A stretch of DNA of 64,000 nt from Irpex lacteus (taxonomy: Eukaryota; Basidiomycota; Agaricomycetes; Polyporales; Irpicaceae), in contig MQVO02000023.1 of NCBI GenBank assembly GCA_001986395.2, positions 310,001 through 374,000 of the forward strand, given 5' to 3'. Both the position numbers and the translations under genes were made by a program. Shown one piece after another: positions 23,816 through 36,439 of the stretch. The notes below the pieces were generated by a model, which saw nothing but the letters and a program-made list of their open reading frames with translations, was not told the origin of the DNA and made no database searches. Within the stretch, counting starts at the first letter, position 1. Every line of letters begins with the position of its first letter.

Positions 23816-25280
23816 ATGGACAGTAAACAGTTGACTTCCGACATGAGCCAACCCCCAACTTCACCTCCTCAGGACGCAATATCGGTAGTTGCAGAGCCCT
23901 CTCGAGCCCCCGACAGTAGCATCGGAGTGACCAAGCCCATCCCTATGTCATTTCCAGCGGTTCTTCGAGTTCCAGGAATTCGAAAACAGCTATTCAATTC
24001 CAGGAATGATAGTCCGGACGCAGAGCTAGCTGCAATACGACAAAGACGGAGCAACCGAAGGGAAGATAAGGAGGGCAAACGATGGATCAGGAGAATGGAA
24101 AATGGTCTGTTCACAGTCCGTCTGTGGACTATGTCACACATCCTTACTCTAGACACCACTCTTAGCCCGCTTTGCGCACAACCCACACGTCGTACAAGCA
24201 TCCAAGAAGGATTTCACTCTCCCGACGCCGAATGCGCGCACCACTTTCCCGCAACCTCTGCCATCATATCTTGCGCGAAACACCCCTGTGCCAGCTGCTA
24301 CACCGACAGCCCGTCAACCTGTCTCTGCCAGCGCAGGAAGATTCTCCATGGGCCTGAAGGGCATGCGCAAACAGCTACGTCGGTCTGGTCCTAGAGCGGA
24401 ACTTCTTGTCCAAGAGGTGGAAACCGAGATGATGACATGGTTAGCCAACAGTATATGGCTCAACCCCGATAACAATGTTGGAGAGCATCCTGGCGTTCCC
24501 ATTGGCACATCGACTACCATCACAGAGGTCTCTCGTTCGGCCGCGCAGCTCATTTGGGCTATTGAAGACGACGCCTTTGCTCGATACGTTGTACATTGCT
24601 GTGCGAGATACCACAATATCGTCAGTTTCAGTACGTGGATCATATACCTGCTCAGTGGGTTCTCCTACTGACATGTCCCCATAGGCAAAGACGTTACGGG
24701 ACAACGTCTCACCTACATACTACGACCGAATGTCACTCGCCCTGCTTTCGAGGCACCGCAAGGTCTCGATACGCCACCCGTAACAGATCTCGAGTCCTCG
24801 GCTATAGACAGCGAGTCCGACTTCATGGTTTCAGACCGTGACTCTCAAATCTCGGATGCGGAGCTTGATTCTGACGTAGAGCCCGCCGCCGCACCCTCTG
24901 CCCGTTCGCTACACCTGGCCGACATCCCCGAGAGTAGCCCTAACTCGCCTGCTTTGCGGGCATCTACCGACATGTCCGGTCTGGACGATTCCTGGTCAGT
25001 GGTCAATGAATCCGATGCCGACGCCGACATAGAACACGACTTGTCACAAAGCGTCGCGTCCCTCGACCTGGACGCCGATACAACTCCCAGGCCCGCCAGG
25101 CAACTTCGTCAGGGGCCGTTACGTTCACATCTTTGGGAGAGACAGCGGAGAGCTGCGTCATCGCCATCTCGTTCTCCAGCTCGTAATGGTCGGAATCCAC
25201 CTCGTTCACGGCATCTAGTCAATATGACGAAGGCGAAGACCACGGCCTCGAGATCGTTCTATGACTACTTATTCGCATGA
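23816..25280 (+). CDS. R3H-associated N-terminal domain protein
   Basis: Three exons: 23816-24104, 24166-24630, 24685-25280, about 450 residues. The N-terminal half matches the R3H-associated domain found in fungal and animal nuclear proteins of unknown role: AVLRVPGIRKQLFNSRND, then AIRQRRSNRREDKEGKRWIR, then RMENARFAHNPHVVQASKKD (spliced across intron 1). After a basic linker (GLKGMRKQLRRSGPRAEL) comes an R3H-like region (FARYVVHCCARYHNIVSFSK, DVTGQRLTYILRPNV). The C-terminal third is acidic and Ser-rich (DSESDFMVSDRDSQISDAEL) and then Arg/Ser-rich (RRAASSPSRSPARNGRNPPR), so probably disordered. R3H modules bind single-stranded nucleic acid in other proteins; whether this one does is unknown. 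It is convergent with the chitin synthase gene. Confidence 0.85.
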
Positions 25281-25516
25281 CAGGGGTCGTGGGCAGTCCA
25301 TCCGTCTTATCTAATACCGGTCTTCTGCTCTGCCTCAAACTATGACTCGCTAGTTATTGGCAAACTGCGTGTGCCATGTCTAGTTGTATGTAGGTGTAGA
25401 ATATATGCAAAGACGTCCAAAGTCCCTTGTACAACAGTAAAGTCCGTAGTAATACAAGCGTTGATCGAAGATATGATAAGAATATATACGGTGCGTGCTC
25501 TTGCCGTGGCCAAGGA

Positions 25517-28500
25517 TCAGCCAGTGAATACTCTCGCTATGAGGTACATAGTCGAGCCGGCAAAACGCTAACGAGAGGTGGATGGTCAATAAACACCATA
25601 CGAGTGGACCAGAGAAAGAGTAAGCTACTCACAACGATGCTGGTGATAGCGACAAAGGCGAGGATGAACGTCATGTACGCCTTCGTTCTTGTAAAAGTGT
25701 TGTTCTGAGCGAAGGTTGAACTTGGGTCTCCTCCGCCGAGAATGAGCGCAAGCAAGCAACCCTGTGATGGATGCATATCAGTCATACGCTCAAGTACACG
25801 ACCAAACAACTTACATTTGAAAGCACCCATGCCAAAAGCACCTATACAGGCCCAATGAGTAAACACCGACAAAGCTGCATAAGCCCAAATGAAATCACAT
25901 ACGTTCGTTCGAACACTAGCATAGTAATCTTTCGCCGCCGCCTCCTGCTCAGCAGAAGACAACTTTGGTGGAGTCTTCGGTTTCTTGACGAGAGGCTTGC
26001 GGTTCCGTATATTCGTCAGAGACTCTTCATACATCTCATCCGCGTCCGCAACATCCGCTAACACCTCGAGGTTGACTTGGGAATTGCTGTTCTGGATGAC
26101 AGCACCGAGGTCTGGCTCTATTATGGTGTCTTGCTTTGTACCCCATGAGATCTGGATAGAGAAGGGTGGTTGAGTACGGTAGAGGCACGTATGAGATATA
26201 GGCAGAGACTTGCATCGTCGAGGTTGCAGAATGCGTAGACGTTGAGGATGTTGATGTACATCGGCGAAAGGAGCATGTACGGTATAAAACTTGTGAGCAT
26301 ATGCCAGGGGTCAAAGCATAGTATGCTCGCAAACAGGTACACTGAACCCATGGTTAGTATCCATTGGAAAAGAAAAGTAAAACTTCGAACCTCCGTAAGT
26401 GACGATGATACTGAATAGCATCACGCTATATGCGCTATCTCCCTCCGTAGAAGCACGGATGGCGCACATAATGGCACAGAAGAGCAAGTACGCCATGGAG
26501 ATGCCGAACAGTATAGTCAACGTCATGTATTTCCATTTGGCGCTGCAAGAGTTCAGAAAAGTGTTAGAGAAGGATGCATTGATGTCAGAGGTGTGCTTAC
26601 GCTTTAGGATTATTTCCCATCGAAACGAGGAAAGCTGAGACCACTAGACCACCCATGAAGTACTGACCCAGACCAATGCACACATGAGTGAGATTTGTTA
26701 ACCGCAGACATGATGGAAAGTTACCTGAATAAACGCGTTCCAGTACTTCAAAAACGCAGTGTTCGGAAATTGCGTCTCAAGCGACGAGGTAAGTATAACC
26801 TAGTAATTTTGAGTCAACCCTATAAATCAACAACCCAAGAAAACTCACAAAGAACAGATAAAAGTTGCCCTACAACAAGACAAGTCAATAGATAAGTAGC
26901 ACAATCACAGAAAGCGGAACTTACGATAGCAAACCACGATGCGATAAGATTGATGATATTATACAGCGTCTCACACATCAACGAAAACTTCCGCCCAGCC
27001 GAATGTCCAGATCGTAATATCTGTCCGCCATGTGCGATAGCATAAGTCGCGGCGAAGAACGATCCGTTCAGCCATCGTCGCCGTTGGCTGATGAATTCTG
27101 GGAGTGTGTCTGGAACGTCTGTTTCGCCCACTGCTCCTGGAACGTATTTCAGGACCCTGTTGCGACGTGACGTTTTAGTATAGAAATCGAGACCAGCAAG
27201 ATGGGAATGGGACGAACCAGTTCTGATCGGCTTTTGCGATGAGCTCGAAGCATAGTATACGCTGAAAAAAGAGATGAGACATCAATATCACTGCTTGCTC
27301 ATGGGAGAAACGCTACGTACATCCTCCGCAAGGTCTATAAACGGTGTCTTTGTCAACATACAGAGCCAATCCGGGGAGTACAAACGACTTACACATATTC
27401 GAGGTGAAGATATCGGTGTCACGACCGTGAAGGACTTCTCCCTTGAAGTATGAGGCTAGTGGACCTACTCCCTTTGCATTGTTCTGCAGGGCAATGTATC
27501 GGTATGCGGAGAAGGCACCGGGCTATTTGTTCGAGTGAGTACGTGGGGATCAAGTGGGCAGATATCAAACGCACCAACACGCTAATATATCCGAATAACG
27601 ATTCCGTGGGCTTATCCAGGATGTTCGCAATTTTGTATTCGAAGTTCTGTGATGCGACTGCCATCCAGAGTTGGTTAGAACAGGATATTTCCACATGATA
27701 GAACCTTACCGAGAGGATTTAGAAGCGAATACCAATACTTCCCCTTGTACGCCGCGATCTCACCACACGCACCCCCAACATTAGAATTAAGATCAAAAGT
27801 CTTCCAAAGATGATAAATACTCTTCGGAGTCGGCATAGTCCCCACATCCAACAGCACCACCACATTCGGCTGAAGCAACGGACAAAACGCATTAAAGGCC
27901 CACCGATGGCTATTGATCTTCTTCTGGTTCTTCTCCTTCATGCAGAAGAGGATCTGCGTGGGCACGACGCCCTTGTCCGGGTACCGGAAGTGCAGGTTCG
28001 CGTCGAGCCCGAAGGTGGTGGTGTATTCGAAGAGGTGGGCGGTGACTGGTTTGTCGTTGAAGCGGGTCTTCATGTGTGGGCCGGGTTGGTAGACTCCGAG
28101 GAGGGTGAGTACGTCTAGGACTCGGGGATGTATTTTTCTCCTGCCGTCTGCGACGATGCAGACTACGACCTGGAAGTGATGTTGGATGGGTCATCGTCTC
28201 GGTGAAGTGCCGGGGATGCTTACTTTTTTCCATGCGTCCTGCCCCCATGTTCTCGAGTTCTTACGAGAGCATAGGTGAGAAATGTTTCGCATTACGCCGT
28301 ACAACGTTCTGCAGAACAGAACCTCATCTTCCTGTTCCATTGCGCATATATGAATATAGATTCCAAAGCTCAAAGGTAAAGATACAGAACCTACGTTATA
28401 CATCGTAATGACAATACACAGCTCCGTCGTCCTTCTCATCTCGTTTTGCCTCAAGAAGAAGCCCTGCCGGGAGAAGTCATCCGGGTCACTCGTCACCATC

Positions 28501-29510
28501 GTATACCTCATCTTCGTCATTTCGCCATGCTCCCCGTGCTGCACACCACCAATGGTAGGCAGGACCTTGACTAGTTTCGGAGGACAATCGAGGTCGACGA
28601 CGACGTTACCGTTGGTCAAGGGCACGGTCTTGAGTTTCATCATCTTGTTCCGCCGATGCACTCGCCCTGCGGGAGCGGGCCCGAAATGGCGCGTCGGTCC
28701 AGGTGATGCAGGCCATGCAGCAGCAAAGGCGGAAGAGTTTGAGGATGCGAGGGAGTATTTCTCGGCGTCTCGCATCGCGTATGGTTGCAGGTACTGATCT
28801 ACCAAATCTTCATCCTTTCCATCCTCGTACGTTTCCTCGTCATCGTCGTAAGTTGCATCATCATCCTCGTAAGTTTCATCGTCGTCCTCGTCGTCGTCAA
28901 CCCCAGTTGCACCAATTGGAGGGGGCTGCTCTTCGTCGTATACACGTCGGTACATTTGGTTATCCCGCGCAGGAGTAGGAGACCTCGATACACCAGTTGC
29001 ATAAGCATCTGAGCCTTGAGAGTACTGGCTCAACGGCCGAGGGGGAGTGTGTGGGGAGGGATCGGTATCATTTGCGTTAAAGACGTTATGCGCAAATCTG
29101 TACGCAATGGAACGGGGGTCGCGGCCGGGTGACACCTCTAGGAAAGGGTCTTCGGGGATGGTCTCTGGTCGGATGCGACGCACTTCTTGTATAGAATGCT
29201 CTGTGAACCTCGCGGGCTGGCGGGTGTTCTGTTCGACGACAGTGTCTGTGGTAGTGGTTGAGATAGACTGGCGGTCGGAACCCTCGTCTGAGGCTTCGGG
29301 TACGGTGGGTAAAGATGCCATTCGCATGGCTCCAAGTCGAGATGGAGAGAGTTTGTCTATGCTCTGCCGCACCGCTGTGAATCCGTTCATCAGCTGCCCA
29401 GTGGTAGGGATGTAGTTGAGCGGGTTGTAGCTCGAAGAGCTTTGTAGCGGGAAGTACTCCGAGTCGGATTCTTCAGGTGCATTCTCCACCCGCCTGATGC
29501 CTGAGTACAT
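25517..29510 (-). CDS. Chitin synthase, division 1 (class I-III type)
   Basis: This is a processive GT2 glycosyltransferase that makes beta-1,4-GlcNAc chains at the plasma membrane. The ATG at 29510 opens a long hydrophilic N-terminus of about 300 residues with an acidic repeat region (28800-28915). The conserved core follows: [20 protein letters not shown] (joined across a short intron), [56 protein letters not shown] and [20 protein letters not shown]. The catalytic [11 protein letters not shown] and the division-1 signature [20 protein letters not shown] are intact. Several membrane helices follow. The last intron (GTGAGT...GTTAG) links to [16 protein letters not shown] and the stop TGA at 25517-25519, matching the family C-terminus. 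More than ten introns of about 50-60 bp are present. It diverges from the F-box gene over 317 bp. Confidence 0.94.
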
Positions 29511-29827
29511 GCTGGAATAATTACTGGTCTTGTCGAATGAGGAGCCAGAGCGTAGAGTCCTGTGCGAGGTAGCCGAGGGCGGTTGTGATCGTCGTGGAAG
29601 AGGTCGTGCTCGTTGATGTCGGGGTCGCGCTCGTTGTATGTGGTTCGATCGTCCCGAACTTGAACTGTTTCGCGTCCGAGAAGGGCGTGCTGCGCCTTGC
29701 CGACGCGCATGTCACGTGTTCGTTCCTCTCGGATCTTGCCGAAACACGATCACATGTTATCTGTAGGAACTCGCGGCGGCCAGTGCACTCTTCTGTACGT
29801 TCAAGTGCTCCAGTCGTCTGTGCAAAG
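29511..29827. other. Divergent promoter region, chitin synthase / F-box gene
   Basis: These 317 bp separate two start codons on opposite strands. Nothing beyond the two promoters and 5' UTRs is apparent; open frames that cross it overlap both genes and look like shadows. Confidence 0.4.
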
Positions 29828-32538
29828 ATGTCCAGGAGATCGCAGAGAATCAAGGAAAAGACTGCAGATACTAATGCAGATACTAATGCTTCAATCACAC
29901 TCCCAAAGCAGACAAAGCCCTTGGACGCTGGCACTCGAGGCAAAGGTAATCGCCGTCGCGTGCAGGCTGCGGCCAAAGCTTCGACATGCACAAAGGAGGC
30001 GAAATCTACTTCTGTACAAGTTGATGCTGGCTTTGACAAGGCTCATCGCGTCCCAAGAAGGCGTGGCAAATTGCACCAAATCCTCGATATGCCCCTCGAC
30101 GTGATAATGGAGGTTAGTAGAATGATTCTTTCACTGACACACCCAGTTTTTCACTAACGCCTATCCACTACAGATATGCTTGCATCTCGAGACGAAAGAC
30201 ATGCTTCACTTGTCCAGACTGTCCAAGGCATTCCGCGCCATGTTCACCAGCCGGTCTACGCAATTTATCTGGAAAGCTGCACGGCTAAACGTCGTTGACC
30301 TCCCGCCTTGTCCGGACGATCTCACAGAGCTCGCATACGCCAACCTTCTATTCGACCCGTATTGCCACGTCAGTAATCTCATATCTATAACCGTATTCAG
30401 TACCTGGTTGACACTTACGACGGCAGAACTGCATGAGTAAGAACTGCTACAACGTCTACTGGGGTTGCAGGGTGCGCCTCTGTAAAAGCTGCTTTGAGGA
30501 CGAAGAACTGTGGGTGATGTCTTCCTCGCTTGCATCCATTCTATAACTTACATCGGGCTGTAGCAATTTACCCCCGCATATCTATAACAGCACGGAATAC
30601 CGTCTCTATAGCGAGCTCACAGCGAGGATATTGCACAGGCCTGAAAGGGTAAACTCCCTGACTCCTCCGTTGCATCAGCTCCCTAATGGTACGAAAAGAA
30701 CATACGCGTATTCGTATTCCACTACTCAGGCTAAATTTACGTTTTAGGGATTTGGACGCACTACAGGCCCGCCCTGGACAAGATTATTATAGCTTGGAAG
30801 GAAACTCCTCCGACCAAGGAGCAGCGCATAAAATACCTCGCAGATCATAGACGCACGACAGCCGCCATAATAGAGGTAGGAGTCAATTCAAGCTCGCGAC
30901 AGATCCGCACCTAACCTTGGTGTCTCAGACGGTACCGGCTTTAACGGCCTGGTACAATAACTATAGAAGCTCCAGAGCGAATGAACTTCTTGATGTGCGC
31001 AAGTCAAGACGAGATGCGTATGTATTCCAAGTTTCATTCTGTGCATTCTAGACTGGCTGAACCCGTCAATCTGCAGTATCCTAGAAAAGCTCAAGGAAGA
31101 CGGCTGGGAGCCCGACCTCGAATACCTTGCGAAAACCTCTCCTGACGACAACAAGAAGTTCAACAACCTCCCAGAAATACGCAAAACACAGGCGTTGACG
31201 CCAAGGAGTATGTATCGCCTTCTCTCTGCAGCCAGTCCACGCTTTCTAACGATGACAATGCTTCCCCAGTTTGGAACAGCATCAAGGCTCGCATAACCGA
31301 ATTCATGCAAGAGCTCCGCGAGAAACGTCTGTGGGAGATCTACATGGACACCCTCACCTCTCGGCTGCACGCTGTGAACGACATCATGCAAAAGGTCATC
31401 TCAGAAATCCCCGACTGCAATCTCACCCCGCGCGAGCTAGTCTTCCGCTCCCGTGCACTCCGCGACATCATCGACCCAGAGAACAAAGACTTCAACGCCA
31501 AGGACGAAGAGACGAGACTGAGGTTCCACGCCTTGGTTATCGAATACCTCGCAGAGCGCGAAGGTGAGGGGAGACAAGCACTCGCAGCGATGATCCGCGA
31601 AGAAACCGGCCTCAAGAAATCCGCCGATCCGTTCTCGCTCGCCATCGGTAGTCTCTTCACCTGCTCCACATGCCGGAGCGTGTTCACCTACCACCAAGCC
31701 ATCGCCCACGTCTGTCCCTACAACACACGAAGACTTCCACCCAAGCCAGAGTGGATGACCATCGACTATTTCAACGCGGCTGCGACCCATGCGTGGTGGA
31801 TGGGTAGGCCTGTCGGCGCTGGGGAGCAACTTGTATGGTCCATGGAGGTGTTTCGAGCGCAGATGAAGAATGTGGCGGCTGTTATTGACGCGTGTGGGTT
31901 TAAGATAAATAAAGCGACCGTTGAGGATTTGGATAAGGACGAGGATCTTCGGGTTGTTTGTACGAGTCATCTGGAGAAGCAGAAGTATATTCCAGTTATG
32001 AGGTGGCGAGCGGCGGTAAGATTCTTATACATACGTGCGGATAGTTCCACTGACAGGACATATGTGGTCTAGGCACACGGAAACACCTGCTGTCGCCACG
32101 AGAAATTCGACCCTACCTACGAGCTCGCCTCCGAGGAATACAAAGCAGCCGTGAAGGCCTCAGAAGAGGAGCACGCAGCCAAGACACGGGCCGAGTGGCT
32201 CACGTATCACCGCTACCAATCCGCTCACTGTAATAAGTTCTCCAAGGGGGAACCATACGCAGTCGTCGCTGCCCATTTGAAAGACAGGTTAGTAGATTGC
32301 ACATTTTTCTTGATTATATTGCGCTAAAATCGTGGTTCGGACGTCGAATAGACACGGTATTGCGGAGCCAAAGGAAGGCGATATACTTGAACAGAGCACC
32401 AGGTTTGAGATTGTTTCTCCGGTTTATTTGGTGTCGTATAGGTGCGAGGGTAAGAACCATGCGCTACACTATCTTGAAAAGGCTGGCTATGGTGGGAGGA
32501 CTGATGCGCATCGCATCACCTACTGGAAGATCAAGTAG
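29828..32538 (+). CDS. F-box protein with a long C-terminal region of unknown function
   Basis: The start at 29828 gives a basic, disordered N-terminus (MSRRSQRIKEKT, then a small TADTNADTNAS repeat). The F-box is read across the first intron: LDMPLDVIMEICLHLETKDM, then LHLSRLSKAFRAMFTSRSTQ and FIWKAARLN. F-box proteins recruit substrates to SCF ubiquitin ligases through Skp1. The downstream part, more than 500 residues in several exons, has two Cys-pair clusters (CRVRLCKSC and FTCSTCRSVFTYHQAIAHVC) that may bind zinc; otherwise it is helical and charged (ITEFMQELREKRLWEIYMDT). The protein ends RTDAHRITYWKIK. Such proteins are strongly expanded in mushroom-forming fungi, and no substrate can be inferred. 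Confidence 0.85.
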
Positions 32539-32707
32539 GTATACATGTACACTGGTTCCATTCCTGTTATTCAATTGAGTACTACGAAGTGGATTGTCCA
32601 ATGATATAGAAATAATAGATGAAAGAGCTGAGTCACAGTATTGACGGAGACGAAGAAAGACGGTGGGTGCTGGACTATAGGGAAGCTTCCGGTATGATCA
32701 CAGCGTG

Positions 32708-35700
32708 CTACGAGCTTACGGCTGCTGGGGCATGCGAAGTCCCGTTCGTGTGTGAGCGTTCCACGGTGTCAGGTAGAGAATGTGAATGATCTTGGTAGTA
32801 ACGGAGTGGCGCCGCATACCCTTCCTCGACGGTCGATCTCATCCTCATATATTCCTCCCGCAGATGCTTTTCTGAGGGAAGATGGCCACCCCTCCGAGTA
32901 GTGCTGCGCTGCCTGCGTCGAGCAGTCATACTGGCACTAGTGCCCGATGATGGTGTGGTACTGCTTCGAAGATCTCCCGACTCTGCAGAATACGAGTTCG
33001 GTATGGTCGTATTCGAAGACGGATGACTGGGCACGTTGGTCCTTTGCCCACTGTGCGTGAGGAGCCCGGTATTACGCGAATAGCTGGAGATGCCATCGGT
33101 ATATACCCCAGGTTCCGTGAAGCTTGCACCCGTGCCGTATCGTGACGATTCGCTAGGCGTGTGAAGAATGGTAATGTGCCCCTGTTGATGGCTGTGGTGT
33201 TTACGATACAGCACCCATGCAAGTACGGCAAGACCTGTGACGAAACCTATACCACCGACTACGATACCTGCTATGGCGCCTCCCGTTAGGTGCTTCGGGC
33301 CTTTTACATCGGCGAGAGTACTCGAAGCGTTACCACCGGAAGTCCCTCCTACGGTAGTGTTGGGATAGATGGTCTTCTTTCTGACTGTAAGAGCGAGAGG
33401 GGCATACATGGCTCCAACGGCGGCGGATCCTTGGCCTACAGGAATTTGTGCTCCAGTACTTAGGTTGTAGACTACTGGAAACGGTTGATTCGCTTCGAAA
33501 AGACTTTGAGAGTTGTAACCAACGACTTGATTGATCATGGTTGTGCGAACGGAGGAAGCGGTTACGATGGCTGCTGCAAAGAGCATCCAATCTACATTTC
33601 AAGCTCTAGAATTATGCAGTGAACTTGGCGACGAAGGATCTGAATACGCACCCGCTCGGGAGGTCAGACTTGTTGTTTCCAGGGGCACACCAAATCGTAG
33701 CCCGGCTGATTTAGATGGTATTAGAGTCACCGTAAATATGCAACTTGAATGTTACAACTTACTTAACTCCACATTCAGTAGAGCTGTAAAGTCGTCGTAT
33801 ACCTGCAACATAATCAGCTCAGGTTAGACAGACTCAAAGTAAGAAGCCACATATATAACTCACGCTCTCGTTGATGAGATTTAGACCAAGCAACTTATCC
33901 GCGAAGAGGTTGTAGAGAAACCCAGGATGTGAGTCACCAAACCCAATTTTTGGCTGACCAGAGTTTAGGGCTAGGGATTGCCATTGGGAGGCATAGCTTG
34001 AAGCAATATTCTGCCCAAGTAGTAGTCAGAAGGGGAACCAAGGTATGGCCATGCACATACATTGAAGTGCTGAGCGTCGTCATTCCTATTCATTGCTTCG
34101 GCTATCTTTGCCATGGCGCCGATTCCAGTAATTCCTTTCAGCGCAAGGTTCGTCTGATTAGTCACTCCGTCCAGCTTGTTATCAATATAGTCAGAAAATG
34201 AAGTAGATCTAGCATCCGATGAGTGATACACCATTGGGGTGGATTTAGACATGCTTACTGTTGTTCGGGCCTTATAGTAGTATTAGACAGGTAGTTGCCC
34301 CACCGAGTTAAAAGCTCGTACTATATACGTGCATTAGCTATAGATGGCACAAAACAGCGTGGTGTACTCACATGTTGGGCCAGTAGTGAGTCATCTCCAC
34401 TCGTCTGAGCATGGGCCAAACTCATGATGAGCATATTCGCGGTCTCTACGATGAATTGTAGTAAGCACCTGAGTTTGCAGAGTTCAAGTTGTGTATCGCA
34501 CTCACGTTCTATGCCTTGATTGTGTACTTCGGTGTTACCGGTGGCATTAGGGAACGCTTTGCCTAATCGAAATAAGATACTACCCTCTTATTAACATGCG
34601 AAGCGGTCGCACCTAGATTTTGGGCAGCAAACTGGTTTGGATATTGGGGGCTATCTTGGAACTCGAGAAGTGGTCGTAATAGATAACCGAGAATATCCGG
34701 GTTCAGATACAGATACACAGGCATCGCTGCGTACATGACGTCTACGGGAGAGATGCTCGATGCCTGGAACTGAGTGCCGCAATTGGAGCTATTTGCCGTC
34801 AATAAGGCGACGACATCGAGAGAAGAGTCTCACTTACTCCGGGGTGCCAAGACAGCCCATATCCTTCATGAACGCCTTGATGTCAGACGTATTTAACGCG
34901 TTCGAGCTGGAGACCTTCGGAAGCGTGTACTCAATCGCCGCCATCGCTTGCCTGGTAGCCAAAGACAGGATACTCGCGTAACCTGAGCCATAAGGCTGAG
35001 CTGCTTGCGATATCGCTGTATCTAAAGCATTTGCAGCAGTCAGCGCATCGGGGAAATGGTTTATGACATCTGCTATCTGTGGGATATTCAGTTGTTCTTC
35101 AGGTTGCTTAATCCATAGGCGTAATTCGTACGTACCACGTTACTGTATTGGGAAAATTCGACCAGTAATAAGCAGACCGGTTTTCCGTCTTGCCCTGACC
35201 ATTAGTATATTGAACAACCGGATCTCGAACGATCCCAATCGCAAAGACAGCCGCAGAGTCTCTCTGGGGTTGCACAGTGCCCAAGTCGATAGCGAGACCA
35301 AGTATCGTATTGTTATTTGACGGGCTTAGAGCGGATGAGAAAATGTGGACGGATTAAGGGATTCCAAAATATAACATACGCGCCAACCACGTCTTCCCCT
35401 CCCTGAAGGCTGCTACTAAGGTTGGTGCCATTTGCAAAGGACATGCGCGTGTCTCCTGACGGTCCAATTTGCCAGGAAAGTGAATCGGTCTGCAGTACAC
35501 ACACACATGTTATAATGCCGGATGGAGGAAGAAAGGCTAAACAAGGCGAGCACTGACCTTATGCGCAGCGTAGTAGACTGTTCCGTCTTGAGGTCTTTCA
35601 AAAGACTCGGAGAATGATGCAGGAGACTTGAGCTGTCGTTGTAGTGAGACGAACTCGTCGCTATCATCTATCGCCCATCCCGAAACTTGGGCGATATCCC

Positions 35701-36439
35701 CTGAAATCCACGCTGAATGGTGGAATATAAACTGATTTAGGTTGCTAGTCGCTTGAAACTTCCTAGTACCACGGAGCACTCACCTCCACTGGTATCTGAG
35801 TACACTTGCACATCATGAGGTTGCCCATCTGAAGAGGTTGCAGCGATCTGAAGGTAAGAGAAAGGCGATGATAGTCGCACAAGGTCGGTAGCCTGATGAT
35901 ATATTGTATTCAGTATGAACCGATAGTGACCGAGACTATTTTGAGCATTGGGTTACCTCAATGGGAGTAACAAAAGTCATGGTTACGTTAACTTTCCCTC
36001 CACAATCGAGTATATAAACTGTTTGCGTGGGTGTGAAGGTGAAGCTCTTCTGGGTTGCTTGGGAGATATTGAGATTTGGTGCCCCAAATAACGTATACGC
36101 AGTGCCGTCGACACGTATTGAGGCGTACCATTCCAGTATCTTGAATAAGGGACATAAATATAATGATATCAGCTTTCAGGGGATTGTAAGACTGACTTTA
36201 ATGAGTGGGAGGTAGCTTCTGGGCCATGCTTGGTTAATGGCGAGGCTATTGCCTGCTAATGGAGCCCATGCATTAAGGTAGGGGTTCTTAACAGCGAGAG
36301 GTAAGGAAGGAGGGTTGAAAGGAAAGGTATCCCAGTTGGTAGGAGCTTGAGCGTTGCCACTGGTGATCAACAGCCACGAAGTCAAAAGGATGAGACGAAT
36401 GAGATTGTGGCGAGGATGCAAGAGATTCCAAACTGCCAT
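32708..36439 (-). CDS. GtaA-like glutaminase-family protein (DUF5127/DUF4965/DUF1793 type) with C-terminal membrane anchor
   Basis: The start at 36439 gives a clear signal peptide (LIRLILLTSWLLITSGNAQA). A longer frame from 36574 is possible but puts the hydrophobic segment inside the chain. The mature protein starts NWDTFPFNPPSLPLAVKNPY and AGNSLAINQAWPRSY, typical of secreted fungal GtaA proteins. Later segments are GKVNVTMTFVTPIEATDLVR, GTVYYAAHKTDSLSWQIGPS, ILSLATRQAMAAIEYTLPK, ISPVDVMYAAMPVYLYLNPD, TEVHNQGIERTANMLIM and LTKWGNYL. At the C-terminus one helix (AGIVVGGIGFVTGLAVLAWV) is followed by a basic, Ser/Thr-rich tail of about 170 residues (TARRRQRSTTRRGGHL). The enzyme part should face outward and the tail the cytosol. 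Many short introns. GtaA hydrolyses extracellular glutamine in Aspergillus; activity here is inferred from family only. Confidence 0.85.
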
